A stretch of 64,000 nucleotides of DNA from Turnera subulata (Eukaryota > Streptophyta > Magnoliopsida > Malpighiales > Passifloraceae): contig JAKUCV010006750.1 in NCBI GenBank assembly GCA_028386065.3, positions 159,515 to 223,514 of the forward strand. The letters are read 5' to 3'. Below, piece by piece: positions 27,659 to 39,367 of this stretch. Below the pieces are notes generated by a model. It saw only the letters and a program-made list of their open reading frames with translations. It did no database searches and was not told where the DNA came from. The position numbers were made by a program, and so were the translations under genes. Each line of letters begins with the position of its first letter. Position 1 is the stretch's first letter.

Positions 27659-27666
27659 TTTATATA
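27659..27666 (-). promoter_or_regulatory. TATA box of the DUF761 gene
   Basis: TATATAAA on the minus strand, about 160 bp upstream of the chosen Met. This leaves a 5' leader of roughly 130 nt if transcription starts 30 bp downstream. Confidence 0.65.
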
Positions 27667-27679
27667 GAGCAGGAAAGCA

Positions 27680-30148
27680 GGTTGCTTTCGATAGCTGCTT
27701 TTTGGAGTGGGGTGAAAGTGGATGATAAAAATGGAGAGGAAGGAACCTTCATGGGGCAGCAATCTACTCTTACCCATCCACGTATTGTGAGGCAAATGGC
27801 CATCCCTGAAGCAAAAATAAATCAAATTTACATTTTGATACTTTAACTGAAAGAATAATATATACCCATGTTAGGCTGCATTACAAGGTAAGTGCAATTG
27901 TTACTAATCCCTTGAGTGTGGTGATTTAGTTAAACCAATGGAATTAGATTCTGCTATAGGAGTTCCAACAGCGCCACGCAACTTTTGCATTTGGGGGAGA
28001 TTAATATCCTAGCTTTTAACTAAGTGGAGTTCCGTTCAGAAAAACTAAAGGAGTTAAAGGACTTTTGCTGGTGAAAACTAAAGTTTGAAAACTTCGTCAT
28101 AAAGCAAATATAGGTTATAGTCTTCCTCTCGTTTTTATCTCCCAAATTGCATTAATTATTTCAATACTTCGTGTTTCCTTTTCGAAGGTTTAGTAATTTA
28201 TTAAGAAGAAACACGTCGACTATGGTGATGAATGATGAAGAGCAACATATTAGAAGTTACATACTTTGCAAAAATACCAGTAAATATCAAATACCAACAT
28301 ATACAAGTTAAAATTCTCTCTATTTTTATGTACCCAGTACTCATTTCATTTGCGGAAGACTTTGAATGATGGGTGGCATTTTATCATTTTTTTTTTCATT
28401 TTGTCTATCATATTGTTGAAGGGTTTGAAAACAAGTTATTTAACAAAAATTTTGAAGTTTGGGTTAGTACTCTTCATTGTTCATTCCTAAATATTATTCG
28501 TTCGGGGTGATAGTTCCCAATAGCATTCGTGCTTGTTAGAAGTTCTTAACTGGGTTAGTACTTCTCATTGTTCATTCTTAATTAATTCATTGAAATTTTT
28601 TTCGATTCTTACAGAAAGTAGAGGATAGAATTGAATCCTCGTAGTACTTATTATGCATTGAAGGATTTAAAACCTTCCTCTTACTTTATATTCACCACTT
28701 CTTTCCTCAAAAAAAAAAAATATATTCACCACTTCAATTTAACCGGTCACTAGGTTTTCATTTTTTTGGCCAAACAAAAGAACTCAAGTCTTTCAATGAT
28801 TTTTTTTTTTTTTTGTCGAAGTCTTTCAATGATTTGAGGTTTCGAACTTTAGACTCCATATTACATATCATCGCAACCCCTTTTTAATTTATTTCACATG
28901 CATGGATATAGACGTGATCCATACCATGAAATAATTCTGCAATTATAGGAAGGTTCTTTCATATGCCTGAAAATGAAAAGATGCCTAAAAAACACTTGAA
29001 GAAACGTGCTCTCCATTAGCCAAAAAAGAACCCTAGGAAAAGGTAAAACAACAGAAACAAAAACAAAAACAAAAAAAAAAACACAAAAAGATGGCGATAT
29101 TGATAAACATGAATCGGCAACTGTATCTGAACTGCATGCACCGACCTCCTTTGTGAAAATCTCTATGTACCTTCCGTTTAAGAGAAAGATAAAAATATTT
29201 ACAACTTTCACTCTTCAAAAAGAAAAAAGAACCAAAAACGTGGAAGCTTTTCGGCTGTCACTCATAAAAGCAAAGATGGAGGATCGCTCTTAGCTATATT
29301 CACTACTTCAAAAAAAAAAAAAATGCAAGTTGATGTCTACCTTTTTCTTCTTTCTTTCGGGAAGTTGCTGCCACTGAAGTTAGTAAAGTGTCTAGCGAAT
29401 GAATACAAAAACCTAAAAGAGTTGTTCATTAAATTTAAAATGAAAAGACCTGAAACAGCATAGTTAACTAATTTGAGGACACTTCTCTTTTTTTTTTTCC
29501 TTTTTTCAATTGTAAATGTTAACGCATCACCAAAAAAAGGCACTTGATTGAAGAGACTGGGATTCAAGACATGACCGTTGCCCATGCCTTGCAAGTCCAA
29601 CACCGGATGGACTTGTTCGTGATTGGAGCTTGAGAAAGTCGCCTGCAACATTTTTTAAAAGGACATTTTCTTGAAATATTCATGAGCAACAAATTGACAC
29701 AATTTGTAGCGCAAGTATTCTTTTTCTTTATCTAGAAGCGATGGAACCTAAACACTCTGGGATTGTTTGCGTGAGCTTATAAGTCGTATGTGTATTTTTT
29801 TTCTAGAATTTACTAAATTCATATTAATTATAGTTAATTTTGATTACAATTTTAGTCAATGGGTAAATTGATCTAATTTTATAAACATAAGCATTCAATC
29901 AACCCAAATTGAAATTCAGGGAGCAAATTGATTTAATTTTACAAACACAAATATTCAATCGATCTAAATTAAAATTCAAAGAGTAAATTGAACAAAGGTG
30001 TATAATACAGGGATGAAATTAGAGTTTATGCTTATAGATTTGCAGTTGCTTCCCTTGCGCATCAATGTGTTGTACTCTTTATTATAAGGTTATATTAATA
30101 TATTTTTCTTCAGCCAAATTAAAAGAAAACTTCCTTACTTGGACTTAC
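27680..30148. other. Spacer with small repeats
   Basis: No gene recognised. Several A- or T-runs occur (for example 28800-28815 and 29311-29323). A short tandem repeat is listed separately. Confidence 0.5.
29861..29998. repeat. 60-bp tandem repeat, about 2.3 copies
   Basis: Units start at 29861, 29921 and 29981 with a period of exactly 60 bp, each beginning GRGYAAATTGAWYTAATTTT-like. Copies differ at several bases, so it is not recent. Confidence 0.75.
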
Positions 30149-30156
30149 CTTATAAG

Positions 30157-30486
30157 CAGTGGCGGACCCAGGGGGGAAGCAGGGGCCCAGGCCCCCCCAA
30201 ATCCGAGATATCAGTAAATATGGTAATATTTTCATAAAGTCTTCATGGTGTCGTGGTGGTGAGTTGTGTTGGAATTTAAGGGTCCAACGCGGGTACGAAC
30301 AATAACCTCTGCTTGTTTTATTAACTTTTTTGATATTTCTCCTAATTTGTATAAATTTGGCTCCTCCTTAGATTTATTCTTTAAAATTCCCCCCCCCCCC
30401 CCCCCCCTAATACAAAATCCTGGATCCGCCCCTGCTGATAAGTCCACTAATTTGATTACTAATACAAAATCCTGGATCCGCCCCTG
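30157..30486. mobile_element. hAT-type MITE (CAGGGGCGGA family), copy 2, with duplicated end
   Basis: Starts CAGTGGCGGACCCAGG and ends CCTGGATCCGCCCCTG. It is flanked by a perfect 8-bp duplication CTTATAAG (30149-30156 and 30487-30494). The right end plus flanking sequence is duplicated in tandem with a 52-bp period (TGGATCC at 30421 and 30473). A run of 19 C at 30389-30407 precedes it. Internal A- and B-box-like motifs are weaker than in copy 1. Confidence 0.85.
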
Positions 30487-30499
30487 CTTATAAGTCCAC

Positions 30500-31344
30500 T
30501 AATTTGATTGTAATTAAGTCGTTAATGTTGCCATAACCAATAAAACAGGCCGTAGGCCCTCCTGCTATACCCACTCCTTCTGGTCCCAAAATTCCACCAC
30601 AGTTCTTCTGTCCAAACACAGTAGGTTTCTCCAAGAAAAAATAAAACACAGTAGCAGGCATTATTTTGGAAATAATTATTTAGTCTGCATAACATTAATG
30701 CTTTAGCATACGTACTTTCTGTTCTTTTTTTGGTAAATCATCCAACTTTTTTTTAGAAAAAAGGTCCAAAAATAGATCCGTTTACTAAATGAGGACTGGG
30801 TCCCAAACAAAATTTATACTTAGCACTAATTTGACTTGTGTTACCTGGGAGATCGCGAGATCAACATCTGGTTGCCCCAAGTATAAAATTGGGACAAATG
30901 ATAAACTTGAGGTGCATAAATCAAACTCAGGATACACAAACAGGACAATTTGAAAACTCGGGATATATAGAAAAGATTCTATCTCAATATTATTAAGTGT
31001 TATCCTTCCCATATAAATTTAGAAGTTGCGTAATATTTGCTTACTACAATATTCTTTTTAAGAAAAAAAATTATAGTGGCCGGGTTTTAGGTATGAATTT
31101 TTCTGGTGAAGTCACTAGTGCACGTAGCCACATTACTTCCGCAAATAGAATATTCATTGTATTTTTTTTTTTATCAGCATTCATTGTGTTACTTCTACTA
31201 AATCAATAGAGTTACTAGTCCGCCGCATAGCAGGATTACTTCTATAAAGCTTAGATTAAAATTCAGACTGCATTTTGGAGACTAATTATATTGATATTGG
31301 TTTGTACTTCACGGTATACATAGATTAAATATAAGGTGTGCCTT
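30500..31344. other. Spacer, no gene seen
   Basis: AT-rich with no recognisable domain in any frame. Confidence 0.5.
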
Positions 31345-31850
31345 CTACTGTACAATCCCATAATTTGAGTGTATGCGTACAAACCTGTGTGGCAAGATTT
31401 TATTGGAACAATTAGTTATTATCTTCCCACATTAAAAAATACAAAAATTTTTTTATTTATTTTTAAAAAGTAAATAATATTTATTTTCTACCCTTCTAAC
31501 TATTTGGAATTCGAAAACCTTCCTTTCTCACCTTACTATCGAAATCTTCTAAAGAAATGTCTATCTATTTATCTAAAACATAACTCCTTTAGAGAATTAG
31601 AAAAGCATAACTCCATACAAGATTGAAATTAAAAAAGCATGACTTCAATGATTCTACTTCATTAATTTTTCATCTTCTTTCTACATTTATAGAGTTTTTC
31701 TCCAGATAATTAAAAAAATTCATAGTCCAATCTTATGCTACTCTAATTGAATGATTGCAATGAATTTTTTTGAAAAAGATTACAAAAGCCTTCACTTATA
31801 ATAAAAACATCTTGATTTGAATTACACTTCAACCAAAATTAAAGATAAGT
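31345..31850 (-). repeat. Dispersed repeat, copy 1
   Basis: The reverse complement matches about 46120-46391 joined to 58607-58860. Shared blocks include CTGGAGAAAAACTCT, GTCATGCTTTT, ATTTACTTTTTAAAA and CAAATTATGGG. Identity is moderate and the element type is unknown. Confidence 0.7.
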
Positions 31851-34800
31851 GTGTGTTTAATTCAAATGCTGCAATTCAATAGGGAAGTTTAAGCTTGTTT
31901 CGAGGAGGCCATGACACCCTAGCTTGTTATCTATATATATTGTGTAGTGTATGTATGAAACGCCCCGATCCGTATTTACCGTTATACACAGTAAACACGT
32001 GGGACCACATACTATTACAGAATCCACAGCTAGTAAATATCACAAGCCAACAACAATAATACAACATCAGTACTCGTCCCTCGTACGGAGACATTATTAC
32101 AGCAAGCAACAGAAGTAGAGTGACAAATGCAAACAGCGGAAGTCTTAATACAACACAACAATAGTAGTTAAAATGATGCAACGCAGGATGGATCCGGGCT
32201 TGGCAGAGGGTGCGCCACAGCTTGCCTCGAACGTACCTGAACTACGCACAATCAAACTATGTGACCGAGTCACGCAGGCGAGGGGTGAGTCCGAAGTGCT
32301 CAGCGGGTGAAATCCATAAGTAAAGACAAATATACAGGCAACCGATAATAACCAAGCCACATCAACAATAATTAATTAAGGTTCTCACAAACCTTAAATA
32401 ACACACTCTGTGATTCTAGACACGCTATTTCAATTTTATTATTAGGGCCCCTATCACAAGTTAAATGGTGGCCATCGCCAGGTAGTCAAGCTAGCTAGCC
32501 CGTGGACTCCGCCCTGGTACCTCCACGTAATAACTGGCACAGACAGGGAGCAGACCCCAAGTACACTCTCCCCCAACGCCTAAATAAAAATTGGTATAGA
32601 CAGGGAGCAGACCTCAAGCACACTCTCCCCCAGCACCATAAAAAATAAGACTACCATCAGGCTATTCCAACATTTAACCGTGACTTACTAGATGTCTAAG
32701 TGTTTTCAATTTTATTATTTCATTTCCCTCAACTAGTTACTATACTTCTATTATCCGACCATTATCTCATTATCCCGAGTAGGCTCACAACCTCTCCGCT
32801 CGTCTGGATAATACAAACTTATTCCAAACTGTTATCCCATACTAGTACCCCCGGTACTCAACTCACATAATTCTCACAGTCAACAACAACAGTACCAACA
32901 ATTCCAACATCATCAATAACATCAACAGTAGCAATAATTTCAACAACATCAACGGCAATAATTATCAACTTAATTCATCTCACAACAAACCATTCACAGC
33001 CACAAAGTATCATACCAGCAAATATCACACATAGTAAACAAACAGCAACTTGATATCATGGGCAGTATATAAATATTTACTTATCCTTACCTGGTATGTC
33101 TCTGAAGCCGGTACATAGTCCATATGGCTTTATTTGTCCCTATATCATATCAATACATATAATCACATATAATGCATATAGAAAAATGCATTGCGTGTGG
33201 TTAACTATTAGTTTATTAGCTTATCCACAACTAACTCTGTTATCAATGTTTCCAAACCGTTTCCATTATACGTTGCTATTACGGCTGTAAGATTAATTAT
33301 GACCCATAAATACCCGTAGTCTATAATATGAAGGAAGTAATATTCCTTAAATTATTTACTCCCGTTAAAATAATAATAATAATAAATACTTTTACGTTTG
33401 GTAAACACTGATTACAAAATAGTAAAGGCGATAAATACATTAAAATAATATATCCGATAATACTATCGTTAAATGGGAAGTAGTACCATCAATGGGAAAA
33501 TTATATAGCCAATTTTTGGTATAAAATAACCATATCATATTGTTGTAAAAGTAATATTTATAAATTCATATATAATTATATAACCGATAATTATTAATAG
33601 GGTAAAGATAATAATCAGAACTCATTATATAATATAACACACGTACATAGTGTTAAATTAATATAGCTCACACTAACATCAAAATAATAATGCCACTATC
33701 ATAGTTCCGGTACATAGAAAATTATAAAAACGTAATGTGGCCATAAAATAAATCATATGTGGGTTATGTACATTAGACTTATGAATACATAGTTAAATCC
33801 AAAAATAATATCGTTTTTAATCCGTAGTTTAAATCATTAACCTCTTAATTATATAATTCGTCCACGTATTTTACTTATACATCAGTTTCGTCATTAGGTC
33901 CGTCAAAGCATACGTGTCACGGGAACATGGGCCTCTGCACGTTCGGCCCGTTTCCGAGTCCATTGTGCAACCGAGCCCAAACTCGAGCCAAGGTGTAAAA
34001 CGAGTCCAAGGAATTACCCAAAGGTTTACTATCATCGGATTCTTTCCCGGAAGCCTCGCTGGAAAATTTGAGACACCGGGACCTCGCCGGATTTCGGCTT
34101 AGCACTGTTCACAGAAGTCCAGGAACTCCACAGTCACTGTGGTCACCCTTCAAAACACCCAACAAAACAAGCACCATGTACCCGCTGCCAGCACCACCAC
34201 GACAAGCGTTCATCGTCCGTCCACCATCAAACACCAAACATAACTCTGCTGCCCGGAATACACCAACCTGTCTACAATTCCATCATCCAAAACACCACTT
34301 GGCTGGCAACCTGCACCCATCAAAGACATCATCGCACACTCACCCACCTCGGCAACACCAAAACACAGACCCACAAACAACGAATTGAACCAAATCAGCC
34401 ACGAACCTTAACTAATCAAAATAATAAAATAAAGCAAAGAGAAGGAAGAAGGAGGCGCGGCCAAGACTCACCCAGCCTTGGTGTTGTCTTGGTGGAGGAG
34501 GAAAGAAAGATGGAGGCGCATCGACTGCGACGGCGACGAGAGAGAGATGCAGGGAAGAAGGCGCGGTGGCTGCTGGTGGTCGTCAGCAGCAGCAGGGCGG
34601 CGAAAAGCGACGGAAGGAGAAGGCGACGTCGCTGTGAGGAGGAGCGAGGAGGCTCCGGACGGCAGGCGACCGACTTGGAAAGAGGGCGGTTCAGCGGTTC
34701 AATGGATCCGCCAGCCTCGGCCTGGTCGCGGCTGGGTTTGACGGCGGCGAGTCGAGGCGAGGTTAAGAGGAGATGGTGGTGAAGAAATGGAAGAGGAAGG

Positions 34801-34883
34801 AGGGCAATAGAGAGAGGGGCTCGGTGGAGCTCTGGGGAGAAGAGAGGAGATATAGGGAAGGAAAGAAGAAATGGAGATAGTGG

Positions 34884-36419
34884 TGTTAGTGTAATATGCC
34901 CAAAAGCCAATCAATGGATGATTGTACATAGTCATGTAAATACATTAAGGTTATTCCAATAAATATGTTTATGAGATAAACACTTGCACATATTTATAAC
35001 CCTAGAATATTTTATATTCTTAAATGTTCCTAGTCGATTATTAATATGGATGGGTTGTAATAATAAATTAAGACTAGCGTATGTTGAGAATTATATGAGA
35101 TAGGAATTCTACATACGGGTACAAGTTAGAGAACTTGTGGTCTGGACTGACCCAACATAAGAACACTACATGGAACGTTATATAATTGTCATTAGTGGTT
35201 CTTATATGTATTGTCCTTAGACCTGAGATCATCAAGGTTCCCAACATGTGAGTCATATACTTTGATATTACTCTTGGCTATTCGTAACTGAGTAGACCTT
35301 AGTGTAATCATTGGGTATATGATATAATGTGTAGTGGGTTTTGTATGATCAAGAAGGGATTCGTCCAACCCATATAACGGGTATATTATCAGATGGGCCT
35401 CTTGATAGAGTTGAACTGTAAATGCATGGCCATGCTCGAATTATGTGATATGGTGATATCATTAGTATCCGTTTTACATAGTTAACTCGGGGATCAAGAA
35501 ACGTTGGATCAAACATATGTGAGATTGACATATTCCATGTCTCCTGTTTGATCTTCATAATGGGATGAAAGGACGATGACATGTTCCGAGGCATAATGAA
35601 TCAGTACTGATCTTGTCGTTTAGGTAGCAATGATGTGTTGCTAGACGCCGCTCATTGTTTATAATTGTGTAAATGAGTTTACAATTATTGCCAAACGTTA
35701 CAAGTGCCTACAGGGTCACACACTTAGAACTGTTGATTCGAGCTGGTGGTTGAACCATGGTTGGACCGAGATTCGACCAGTTGGTTGGACCAGGGTATTG
35801 AGCTAGTGGTTAGACCATAGTTGAACCATGGTTGGACCGTGTGGTTTTGGGCTGATTTGGTTCACTAATTATCAGAATTAATGAACCAAAATTAGTGCCA
35901 TATGATGTGTAATCCTATATATGATGATATATATAATTAATGCTTAGTGGAGCATTAAGTCATAGTGGAAACATAATCATGAAGGATAAGACATGATTAT
36001 GTTGGCCAATGACTTAATAAACTATGCATTTCAAGTGTGTATAAATAGGGTGAAGGCATGATCAGATTTCAGACCAAGCAAGGCTTAACACACTCTTCAC
36101 ACTTGAGAAAAATACATCAAACACACTCTAGTCTCTAGCTCTCAAAAATTCTGCAGCTAGCACTAAGGTTCGGGAGTGCGGGTTAGTGACCGTGAGACAA
36201 TTGCTAGCTGGACAGCGACGGTTCGTGTGGATACCGTAGAGGAGCCAGATTACTTGTCGGGTTCTTGCTGATTCTACACTACAGTTGGGTGAAAGACCTC
36301 AACCAAGCAAGGTACGCAAAATTATTATTCGGTTTAGTTAGCTTCACTTGGATCCTCCATGAGTACCGGGTCTTTCTGCTGTATTTTGATTGTCAAGTTT
36401 GCATGTCTGGTTACTTACA
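34884..36419 (+). repeat. 5' LTR of the nested Copia
   Basis: 1536 bp, TGTTAG...CTTACA. TATA box TATAAATA at 36040-36047. Upstream of it, in U3, AACCATGGTT palindromes occur at 35753-35762 and 35824-35833. Confidence 0.92.
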
Positions 36420-36420
36420 G

Positions 36421-36433
36421 TGGTAGCGGAGCC
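36421..36433 (+). other. Primer binding site of the nested Copia
   Basis: TGGTAGCGGAGCC starts two bases inside the LTR end. It resembles but does not equal the usual initiator-Met site TGGTATCAGAGCC. Confidence 0.7.
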
Positions 36434-36729
36434 TCTTGTGAAATGCTAAACCGAATTAGTTGTTCATCTTGTTATATGTGATGTAGCATAAACATGATAG
36501 TATATGTGATATGCTGAATTCATTTGCATATGTGATATGTTGAATTTTAATTTTGTATACATGATACATGTTTAGGTTGGTGTTTGTCAAAAGTGTTTTG
36601 AATGAACGCTTGATTGGTATGTGATATCAATCAAGGTGTTCTTGGCAGTAAGTCGAATGAGTTCGACAAGGAAAAATCGATTGTCGGTTTGCGTATAGAA
36701 TGATTGTCCTTCTAGTACAGCAGGGCCTA

Positions 36730-37255
36730 AACATCGATGTTGGTTAGACGAACATCGATGTTCACATGAAGATTAGCCTTGGCCGAGCCTACTAAACATC
36801 GATGTTGTGTGACAAACATCGATGTTTTGGCTTTGGCAGAATTTTGAAACATCGATGCTGTATAACAAACATCGATGTTCTCATGACGAGTGGCCTTAGC
36901 AGAACTCTCAAACATCGATGTTCAAGAGTTAAACATCGATGTTCTAGAGCACTGCCAAATTAGTTTGAGATTCCAAATTCTCAAACATCGATGTTTAAAA
37001 CTACTGCCAGAAATCTTGAACTTCCAGAACTTCAAGACATCGATGTTCACAAGTTAAACATCGATGTTCTTGAGCTCTACCAAAAGGTTTCGAGTTCCAG
37101 AATTCTCAAACATCGATGTTTAAAAGTTAAACATCGATGTTCAAGAGTCAGACATCAATGTTCAAGAGTTAAACATCGATGTTCTTGAACACTGCCAAGT
37201 AGTTGGGAGAATCAGATTCTCACAACATCGATGTTCAATGTTAGACATCGATGTT
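36730..37255 (+). repeat. Palindrome array in the Copia leader (17 x AACATCGATGTT-type)
   Basis: The self-complementary 12-mer AACATCGATGTT occurs perfectly at 36730, 36751, 36795, 36815, 36868, 36911, 36932, 36984, 37057, 37109, 37130, 37172 and 37224. Close variants are at 36848, 37036, 37151 and 37244. Most are in pairs, and once in a run of four, whose starts are 20 or 21 bp apart. The array lies between primer site and gag start, in the untranslated leader. Short spacers also recur (CAAGAGTTA-like, ACTGCCA-like). Confidence 0.95.
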
Positions 37256-37825
37256 CTTATGTATTTTTGGTTTCCAAATTTACAAAACATCAATATATGA
37301 TTTATCAAGAACATGCATATGATGTATAGGAATAATATGTTGATGTAAATATTAAGTTCCTCTTGTGTTGCCTTCCATGATAAGCACTCATCATTGCTTA
37401 GATCAATACTTGGTAGGTTTTGCCAAAGCAAGGTGCCAATATTTATCCTAGCAAGGTGCGACGGGATAATTGTAATATCCGAACTGCTTGTTATGGGTTG
37501 AACTTAACTAGGTCATCTCAATAGGATTGAGGACTTAGAGGCAAGGAGTTGAGCTAAATCTATGAGATAGACAAGAACAAGTGTTGTTCACTCAACTATC
37601 CAAGAGTTACATGAGAAGTAAATGACAAGAGTTGTCTACCTAAATAACTATGATATAAGTGATCAGCCAAAGCTGACTTATCTTGTAGTGAAATATGGAT
37701 CTTGGCCTACTTATAATTTTCTTGATTTATATAGTAGGAGCATCATTTAATAAAATTCCTTATTAAGTGATTTTATGTATACATGACTCTTATTTGTGTG
37801 AGTTGATCAATGTTGTAGAGTTATC

Positions 37826-39367
37826 ATGGCACAAAACACTAGTACACAATCTCTGCGATCGGTCCTTGAGAAGGAAAAGCTGAATGGGAATAACTTCCTA
37901 AAGTGGCATCGCAATTTGAGGATAGTCCTCAAACAAGAAAAGAAGTTGTATGTCCTTGAAGGGCCCGTTCCAAATGAACCGGCGCCTAATGCTCCTAGGG
38001 CGGAAAGAGATGCTTACAAGAAGCATGTTGATGATGCATTGGATGTTGCATGCCTTATGCTTGTTAACATGGACTCTGAGCTTCAGAAGCAACATGAGAA
38101 CTTGGGTGCGTTCGATATGATCGAACATCTGAAAATGCTTTTTGAAGAGCAAGCAAGGCATGAGAGGTATGAGACCTCTAAGGCATTGTTCCAATGCAAG
38201 ATGGCTGAGTCATCACCGGTGAGACCTCATGTGCTCAAAATGATTGGATACATTGAGAGCCTTGAGGGTCTAGGTTTTCCTTTGCAAAAGGAGTTGGCTG
38301 TTGATCTAGTCCTGCAATCGTTGCCGGATAGTTACAGCCAATTTGTCATGAATTTCAATATGAATCATCTTGACAAATCCTTGTCTGAGTTGCTTAACAT
38401 GTTTGGAACAGTTGAGCAACAAATGAAGGCAAACAAATCCAACAACATTTTGATGGTTGGAAAAGGAAAAGGAAAGGGTAAAGCCAAGTTTTACAAGAAG
38501 AAGAAATGTGCCAAAAAGTTTGGTGCATGTGCATCTTCTTGTTCCCATGTGCTGAAACCCAAAGGTGGTATTGCAAAGGAAGGACAATGTTTCCATTGCA
38601 ACAAACCTGGCCATTGGAAACGTAACTGCCCTGTTTACCTTGAAGAGGTGAAGAAACAGAAGGGAAGTAAGACTTCCACTTCAGGTATTTTTGTTATAGA
38701 AGCTAATATCTCTATCTCTGCATCATGGGTATTAGATACCGGATGTGGTTCTCACATTTGTGTAAATGTGCAGGAACTGAGAAAGAGTAGAAGATTAGCA
38801 AAGGGAGAGATAGACCTGCGCGTTGGAAATGGAGCAAGAGTTGCTGCATTAGCCGTAGGGACTTACCATCTACCCTTACCGAGTGGTTTCGTTTTAGAAC
38901 TTGACGATTGTTATTATGTTCCTACCATAAGCAGGAATTTGATTTCTGTTTCTTGTCTGGACAAGAAAGGTTTTTCATTTGTAATAAAGAACAATTGTTG
39001 TTCTATTTATTTCAATGATATTTATTATGGTGGTGCATATTTAAGCAATGGTTTGTATGTTCTAAACCTTGAAACACCAATCTATAACATTAATACGAAG
39101 AAGGTTAGATTAAACGATTCTAATGAAACCTATCTCTGGCATTGTCGATTGGGCCATATAAACGAGACTCGTATTTCTAAACTCCATAAAGATGGACTTT
39201 TAGACTCATTTGATTTTGAATCATATGAGACACGTGAGTCATGTTTATTAGGCAAAATGACGAAGGCTCCTTTTGCTGGTAAAGGTGAAAGAGCTTCGGA
39301 CTTGTTAGGTCTTATACATTCTGAAGTATGCAGACCTATGTCAACACAGGCTAGAGGTGGTTTTTAG
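37826..39367 (+). pseudogene. Nested Copia gag, protease and start of integrase
   Basis: Open for 513 codons. Seen: a gag start followed by LNGNNFLKWHRNLRIVLK (UBN2/retrotran_gag type), a Lys/Gly-rich basic stretch, a zinc knuckle C-F-H-C-x4-H-x4-C near residue 254, protease WVLDTGCGSH near residue 300, and the integrase zinc-finger half HCRLGH. The first Cys of the integrase CxxC is replaced by Arg (codon 39233-39235). The frame ends at TAG 39365-39367, where the family continues without a stop. Pol follows downstream. Confidence 0.9.

Noticed and set aside
34416..34910. 164-codon minus-strand frame
   Set aside because: It runs across the junction between the solo LTR and the nested Copia, so it cannot be an ancestral gene.
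36911..36943. TTCAAGAG-like loops between palindromes resemble a common laboratory hairpin loop
   Set aside because: The loops vary from pair to pair and sit inside a natural element; the likeness is coincidence.
36730..37255. Repeat-and-spacer look of the palindrome array as a CRISPR array
   Set aside because: The DNA is a plant nuclear retrotransposon leader. The repeats are 12-bp palindromes with short, partly repeated spacers, and no cas gene is present.
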